64,000 bases of DNA, from the NCBI GenBank assembly GCA_044870245.1, contig JBIOYR010000094.1, forward strand, positions 3,424-67,423, given 5' to 3'. The translations under genes and the position numbers were made by a program. Every line of letters begins with the position of its first letter. The first letter of the stretch is position 1. The notes under the pieces were generated by a model, which worked only from the letters and a program-made list of their open reading frames with translations, was not told the DNA's origin and did not search any database. This DNA is from DATAFF01 sp044870245. Its GTDB lineage: Bacteria > Pseudomonadota > Alphaproteobacteria > Rhizobiales > Aestuariivirgaceae. Shown one piece after another: positions 60,365 to 64,000 of this stretch.

Positions 60365-61359
60365 CTGCGCAAGACGAATACATCAAGGTCCTGGTCATCG
60401 GCGCCGCCGGCATGATCGGCCGCAAGCTGACCGCCCGGCTTCTCGCCGACGGCCGCATCGGCAGACGAAGCCTGGCGAGCCTGGTGCTCGCCGATGTCGT
60501 CATGCCCGAGCAGCCGGTGTCGCCGCTTGCCATCGACATCATCACGACCGATCTCTCGGCACCAGGCGCCGCCGACGCGCTGGTGGCCCATCGGCCCGAT
60601 CTGATCTTTCACCTCGCGGCGATCGTCTCCGGCGAGGCGGAAGCCGATTTCGACAAGGGCTACCGCATCAACCTCGATGGCACCCGACTGCTGTTCGAAG
60701 CGATCCGCAAGGCCGGAGAGAATTACCGGCCGCGCCTCGTCTTCACCTCCTCCATCGCGGTGTTCGGCGCGCCGTTCCCCGAAGCGATCGGCGACGATTT
60801 CATCCCGGCGCCGCTGACCAGCTACGGCACTCAGAAGGCGATCGGCGAGCTCTTGCTGTCGGATTATTCCCGCCGCGGCTTCTTCGACGGCATCGGCATC
60901 CGCCTGCCGACCATCTGCGTCCGCCCCGGTCTCCCCAACAAGGCGGCGTCTGGCTTCTTCTCCAGCATTATCCGCGAGCCGCTGGTCGGCAGCGAGGCGG
61001 TGCTGCCGGTCGGCGAGGAGATCCGCCACAGCCATGCCAGCCCCCGCGCCGCGATCGCCTTCCTGATCCATGCCGCCACCATCGATCTCGGCCGTTTGGG
61101 CGCCCGGCGAAACCTGTCCATGCCCGGCCTCTCGGTCACCGTCGGCGAGGAGATCGCGGCGCTGCGCCGGGTGGCGGGGGAGGGGGCCGTCCGGCTGATC
61201 CGGCGCGAGCCCGATCCGGTGATCGCCCGCATCGTCGAAGGCTGGCCGCGCGCCTTCACGGCCGACCGCGCCTTGGCGCTGGGCTTCACCGCCGAGAAGA
61301 GCTTCGACGAGATCGTCCGCATCCATATCGAGGACGAACTCGGCGGCAAGGTCGGGTGA
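60361..61359 (+). CDS. denD: D-erythronate dehydrogenase (extended SDR)
   Basis: A 332-aa NAD-dependent extended SDR with VLVIGAAGMIGRKLTARLLA as cofactor loop, HLAAIVSGEAEADFDKGYRI, FTSSIAVFGAPFPE (Ser) and TSYGTQKAIGELLLSDYSR (YxxxK). This is the pattern of DenD, which makes 3-oxo-tetronate from D-erythronate (2R,3R-trihydroxybutanoate) in the DenD-OtnK-OtnC pathway, and the next two genes are exactly OtnK and OtnC. Its ATG overlaps the lactonase stop by 4 bp. A related C4 or branched acid is possible. Confidence 0.82.
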   Translation: MTAQDEYIKVLVIGAAGMIGRKLTARLLADGRIGRRSLASLVLADVVMPEQPVSPLAIDIITTDLSAPGAADALVAHRPDLIFHLAAIVSGEAEADFDKGYRINLDGTRLLFEAIRKAGENYRPRLVFTSSIAVFGAPFPEAIGDDFIPAPLTSYGTQKAIGELLLSDYSRRGFFDGIGIRLPTICVRPGLPNKAASGFFSSIIREPLVGSEAVLPVGEEIRHSHASPRAAIAFLIHAATIDLGRLGARRNLSMPGLSVTVGEEIAALRRVAGEGAVRLIRREPDPVIARIVEGWPRAFTADRALALGFTAEKSFDEIVRIHIEDELGGKVG

Positions 61360-61372
61360 ACGGAGGGCATTG

Positions 61373-62623
61373 ATGCTGCTCGGTGCCATTGCCGACGACT
61401 TCACCGGCGCCAGCGACCTCGCCAACACCCTGGCGCGCGGCGGCATGGCGGTCACCCAGCTGGTCGGCGTGCCGAAGGAAAAGGCGCGCAGCGTCATCGA
61501 GGCAGGCGTCGTCAGCCTCAAGACCCGCTCGATCCCGCCCGCGGATGCGGTGCGGCAATCGCAGGCGGCGCTCGCCTGGTTGAAAGAGCAGGGCTGCCGG
61601 CAATATCTCTTCAAATATTGCTCGACCTTCGACTCGACGCCGCAAGGCAATATCGGGCCGGTGGCAGAGGCCTTGTGCGAGGCCCTGACAACCAGGGCCG
61701 TGGTGGTCTGCCCGGCCTTCCCGACCAATGGCCGCACCGTCTATCAGGGCCATCTCTTCGTGAAGGATCGCCTGCTCTCCGAAAGTGGCATGGAGCGCCA
61801 CCCGCTGAACCCGATGACCGACCCGGACATCCGCCGCTGGCTTAGGAGCCAGACCGCGGGCGACATCGGCCACATCGCCCATGACATCGTCGCGCGCGGC
61901 GCCGGATCGATTGCCGCCGCCCTCGCAAAGGACGACCATCTTCTGGTCGTCGTCGATGCCTTGAGCGATGCCGATCTCCTGGCGATCGGCCGGGCCTTGA
62001 GCGATGCCGTGCTCGTCACCGGCGGTTCCGGCATCGCGCTGGGGCTTCCTGACAACTTCCGGGAAGCCGGCCTGCTGGCCGGGCGACCCCTCTCCTTCGA
62101 GCCGGTCGCGGCGCCGGCCGTCATTCTGTCGGGGAGCTGCTCCAACCAGTCGCGCGCTCAGCTGAGCGCTCATCTCCAGCAGCACCCGGGCCTTGCGATC
62201 CGCCCCGACGCGATCCTTGCCGGCGAGCTCACCGTCGATGCCGTGGCCGACGAGCTCTGGTCGCTCAGGAGCCGCGCCCCCATCGCCTATTCGACGGCGC
62301 CGCCCGACCAGGTCGCGGCGGCACAGCAGCGCTTCGGCGGCCGCGCGGCGCAAGCGATCGAGCAGTTCTTCGGTCAGCTGGCAGCCAAGCTCCTCGACCA
62401 GGGTGTCGGTCGCCTGGTGATCGGCGGCGGCGAGACCGCCGGCGCGGTGGTCAACGCCATCGGCATTGCCGAGCTGGAGATCGGACCGGAGATCGATCCG
62501 GGCGTGCCGGCGATGCTCGCGCGCCACAAGGGCCGCGCCTTGGGCATTGCCCTCAAGTCCGGCAATTTCGGTGCCGTCGACTTCTACGAGAAGGCGGTCC
62601 GGATCCTGGGAGAAGGCCGGTGA
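61373..62623 (+). CDS. otnK: 3-oxo-tetronate kinase (four-carbon acid sugar kinase family)
   Basis: A 416-aa ATP-dependent kinase of the former DUF1537 family. N-terminal substrate part: GAIADDFTGASDLANTLARG (the DDxTG signature), FKYCSTFDSTPQGNIGP, VCPAFPTNGRTVYQGHLFV, HPLNPMTDPDIRRWL. C-terminal nucleotide part: VLSG-like VILSGSCSNQSRAQL and LVIGGGETAGAVVNAIG. It phosphorylates 3-oxo-tetronate at C4. ATG 61373 has GGAGG 6 nt upstream; a TTG just before it is less likely. It overlaps otnC by 4 bp. Confidence 0.9.
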   Translation: MLLGAIADDFTGASDLANTLARGGMAVTQLVGVPKEKARSVIEAGVVSLKTRSIPPADAVRQSQAALAWLKEQGCRQYLFKYCSTFDSTPQGNIGPVAEALCEALTTRAVVVCPAFPTNGRTVYQGHLFVKDRLLSESGMERHPLNPMTDPDIRRWLRSQTAGDIGHIAHDIVARGAGSIAAALAKDDHLLVVVDALSDADLLAIGRALSDAVLVTGGSGIALGLPDNFREAGLLAGRPLSFEPVAAPAVILSGSCSNQSRAQLSAHLQQHPGLAIRPDAILAGELTVDAVADELWSLRSRAPIAYSTAPPDQVAAAQQRFGGRAAQAIEQFFGQLAAKLLDQGVGRLVIGGGETAGAVVNAIGIAELEIGPEIDPGVPAMLARHKGRALGIALKSGNFGAVDFYEKAVRILGEGR

Positions 62624-63288
62624 CGGCGGAGAATGCGCTGCGCGAGCGGATCTGCCGCCTCGCCCGCTCCCTGTTCGAGCGCGGCCTCACCCCCGGCTCG
62701 TCGGGCAATATCAGCGCGCGCCTGCCCGATGGCGGCCTGCTGGTGACGCCGACCGATGCCTCGCTCGGGTTTCTCGATCCGGCCGCGCTCTGTCGTCTCG
62801 ATGCGAGCGGCAGGGCCGAGAGCGGCTCCGCCCCGACCAAGGAGCTGCCGCTCCATGCGGCGCTCTACGACACCCGCGGCGAGACCACTGCGGTGGTCCA
62901 TCTCCATTCGACCCATGCGGTCGCGCTCTCGACTCTCCCCGCCGCCGATCCCACCAATGTGCTGCCGCCGATCACCGCCTATTCGCTGATGCGGGTCGGC
63001 CGGCTGGCGCTCGTCCCCTATTTCCGTCCCGGCGACCCGGCGGTGGCCGAGGCCATTCGCGCTCTTGCCGGGCGCCATGCTTGCGTGCTTCTTGCCAATC
63101 ACGGCCCGGTGGTCGCGGGCAGGAGCCTCGAAGGAGCCGTCCATGCCGTCGAGGAGCTGGAGGAGACCGCGAAGCTCGTTCTCTTGCTGCGCGGCCTAGG
63201 CCCACGCCTGTTGTCGCCGGCCGAGATCGACGACCTGGTCGCGACCTTCGGGCTCGATCCGGCATTGCTCGAAGGAGACCTTGAATGA
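62620..63288 (+). CDS. otnC: 3-oxo-tetronate 4-phosphate decarboxylase (class II aldolase family)
   Basis: A 222-aa zinc-dependent enzyme of the AraD/FucA-like fold. LTPGSSGNISARLPDGGLLV and PTDASLGFLDP are the substrate phosphate loops; SAPTKELPLHAALYDTR has the catalytic Glu and His; VVHLHSTHAVALS (HxH) and ACVLLANHGPVVAG (His) bind zinc. It decarboxylates 3-oxo-tetronate 4-phosphate to dihydroxyacetone phosphate. GTG 62620 overlaps the kinase stop; its own stop overlaps the next start (ATGA). Confidence 0.88.
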   Translation: MTAENALRERICRLARSLFERGLTPGSSGNISARLPDGGLLVTPTDASLGFLDPAALCRLDASGRAESGSAPTKELPLHAALYDTRGETTAVVHLHSTHAVALSTLPAADPTNVLPPITAYSLMRVGRLALVPYFRPGDPAVAEAIRALAGRHACVLLANHGPVVAGRSLEGAVHAVEELEETAKLVLLLRGLGPRLLSPAEIDDLVATFGLDPALLEGDLE

Positions 63289-64000
63289 CCGATGCCGATG
63301 CCGCCGCGATGATCTGGGATGCCTGGTGCGCCGGCCGCAAGCTCGACGGCCTGCCGCCGGCGCTTCGTCCGAAGGACCGGGCGGAGGCCTATGCCGCGCA
63401 AGCCGGTCTGCCGCGCGTCTCCGGGCAGCTCGCGGTCGGCTGGAAGATCGCCGGCACCAGCGCCGCCGGCCAGAAGCACATCAATGTCTCAGGCCCGCTC
63501 GGCGGCAGGCTGCTCGAGACCAAGGTGCTGCCCGACGGCATGGCAGGACCGCTTGCCAACAATGTCATGATGGTGGCCGAAGCCGAGTTCGCCTTCCGCA
63601 TGGGGCGCGACCTGCCTTTGCGCGATCGCCCCTACACGGTCGAGGAGGTGCTGGCCGCCGTCGCCACCCTCCACCCGACCATCGAGGTTCCGGATTCGCG
63701 CTTTCGCGACTTCACCTCGGTCGGTGTCGAGCAGCTCATCGTCGATGCGGCTTGCGCCGGCTGGTTCTTTGTCGGCGACGAGGCGCCGGCGCGCTGGCGC
63801 GCCATCGACCTCCGATCCCACCCTGCCGCTGCCTACAAGAACGGCAAGGCGGTTGCGCACGGGACGGGCGCCAATGTGCTCGGCGATCCGCGGATTGCCC
63901 TGACCTGGCTTGCCAATGAGGTGGCGGAGTTCGCCGGCGGCCTTCGCGATGGCGACCTCGTCTCGACCGGCACCTGCGTGGTGCCGGTGCCGGTCAAGCC
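63285..64000 (+). CDS. 2-keto-4-pentenoate hydratase family protein (partial, 3' end outside window)
   Basis: The open frame runs from ATG 63285 to the window edge (238 codons), so the last part is missing. It has the hydratase/oxalocrotonate decarboxylase fold: MIWDAWCAGRKLDGLPPALR, LPRVSGQLAVGWKIAGTSAA, NNVMMVAEAEFAFRMGRDLP with the metal Glu pair (VxAExEFAFxxG), RPYTVEEVLAAVATLHPTIE and GDLVSTGTCVVPVPVK at the edge. Members hydrate 2-keto-pentenoates or break related keto acids using Mg2+. It overlaps otnC by 4 bp, so it belongs to the acid-sugar operon; the substrate is unclear. Confidence 0.85.
   Translation, partial: MTDADAAAMIWDAWCAGRKLDGLPPALRPKDRAEAYAAQAGLPRVSGQLAVGWKIAGTSAAGQKHINVSGPLGGRLLETKVLPDGMAGPLANNVMMVAEAEFAFRMGRDLPLRDRPYTVEEVLAAVATLHPTIEVPDSRFRDFTSVGVEQLIVDAACAGWFFVGDEAPARWRAIDLRSHPAAAYKNGKAVAHGTGANVLGDPRIALTWLANEVAEFAGGLRDGDLVSTGTCVVPVPVK

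Overview
The window is GC-rich chromosomal DNA from an alphaproteobacterium, most likely of the order Hyphomicrobiales (Rhizobiales). The evidence is the codon bias, a MucR/Ros regulator, a RibB with a degenerate RibA-like tail, Fe-SOD, a Bug-type TctCBA transporter, many solute ABC transporters and intergenic palindromic repeats of a kind I associate with this order. I see no rRNA, tRNA, phage, integrase, intact IS or CRISPR. Genes are packed into short operons with ATGA/GTGA overlaps on both strands.

Left part (1-19.2 kb): a partial DASS anion transporter lies divergent from an M20 peptidase / CPA2 antiporter pair. A minus-strand series follows: two tandem DUF1194 proteins, an exported unknown, a DMT exporter, an SDR lacking its catalytic Tyr, and RlpA, with a 274-bp fold-back element before RlpA. 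Next is an operon of a retropepsin-like protease, RimK, an aspartoacylase-like protein and an exported S9 peptidase, then ribB, sodB, a GNAT, glutaryl-CoA dehydrogenase and a second S9 peptidase.

Middle part (19.2-38 kb): a DedA-PAP2-LssY fusion with a damaged phosphatase site; rmlD, an amidohydrolase and a DUF4239 protein; and the oddest gene of the window, a 724-aa secretin (25189-27363) whose N-terminus looks like a type III secretion chaperone instead of a signal peptide plus a full N0 domain. After it come an alpha/beta hydrolase, mucR, NDH-2, the tyrosine/homogentisate genes hppD-hmgA, HU, TerC and a tctCBA operon whose tctA carries an in-frame amber codon.

Right part (38-64 kb): an RND efflux pair, YqhA, an LssY-type protein, a polyamine-type ABC transporter with an MBL hydrolase, and a CpxP-like / response regulator / histidine kinase envelope-stress unit with a HlyU-family protein. 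From 52 kb to the end is one catabolic locus for an acid sugar or its lactone: HpcH aldolase, 2-hydroxyacid dehydrogenase, sugar ABC transporter, a D-apionate-lactonase-like protein, DenD-OtnK-OtnC (tetronate oxidation, phosphorylation, decarboxylation) and a 2-keto-4-pentenoate-hydratase-type enzyme running off the window.

A structural theme is a family of heptamer arrays (GGCARTA-type units, usually followed by inverted units). They sit at gene 3' ends and repeatedly supply the stop codon of the adjacent gene.
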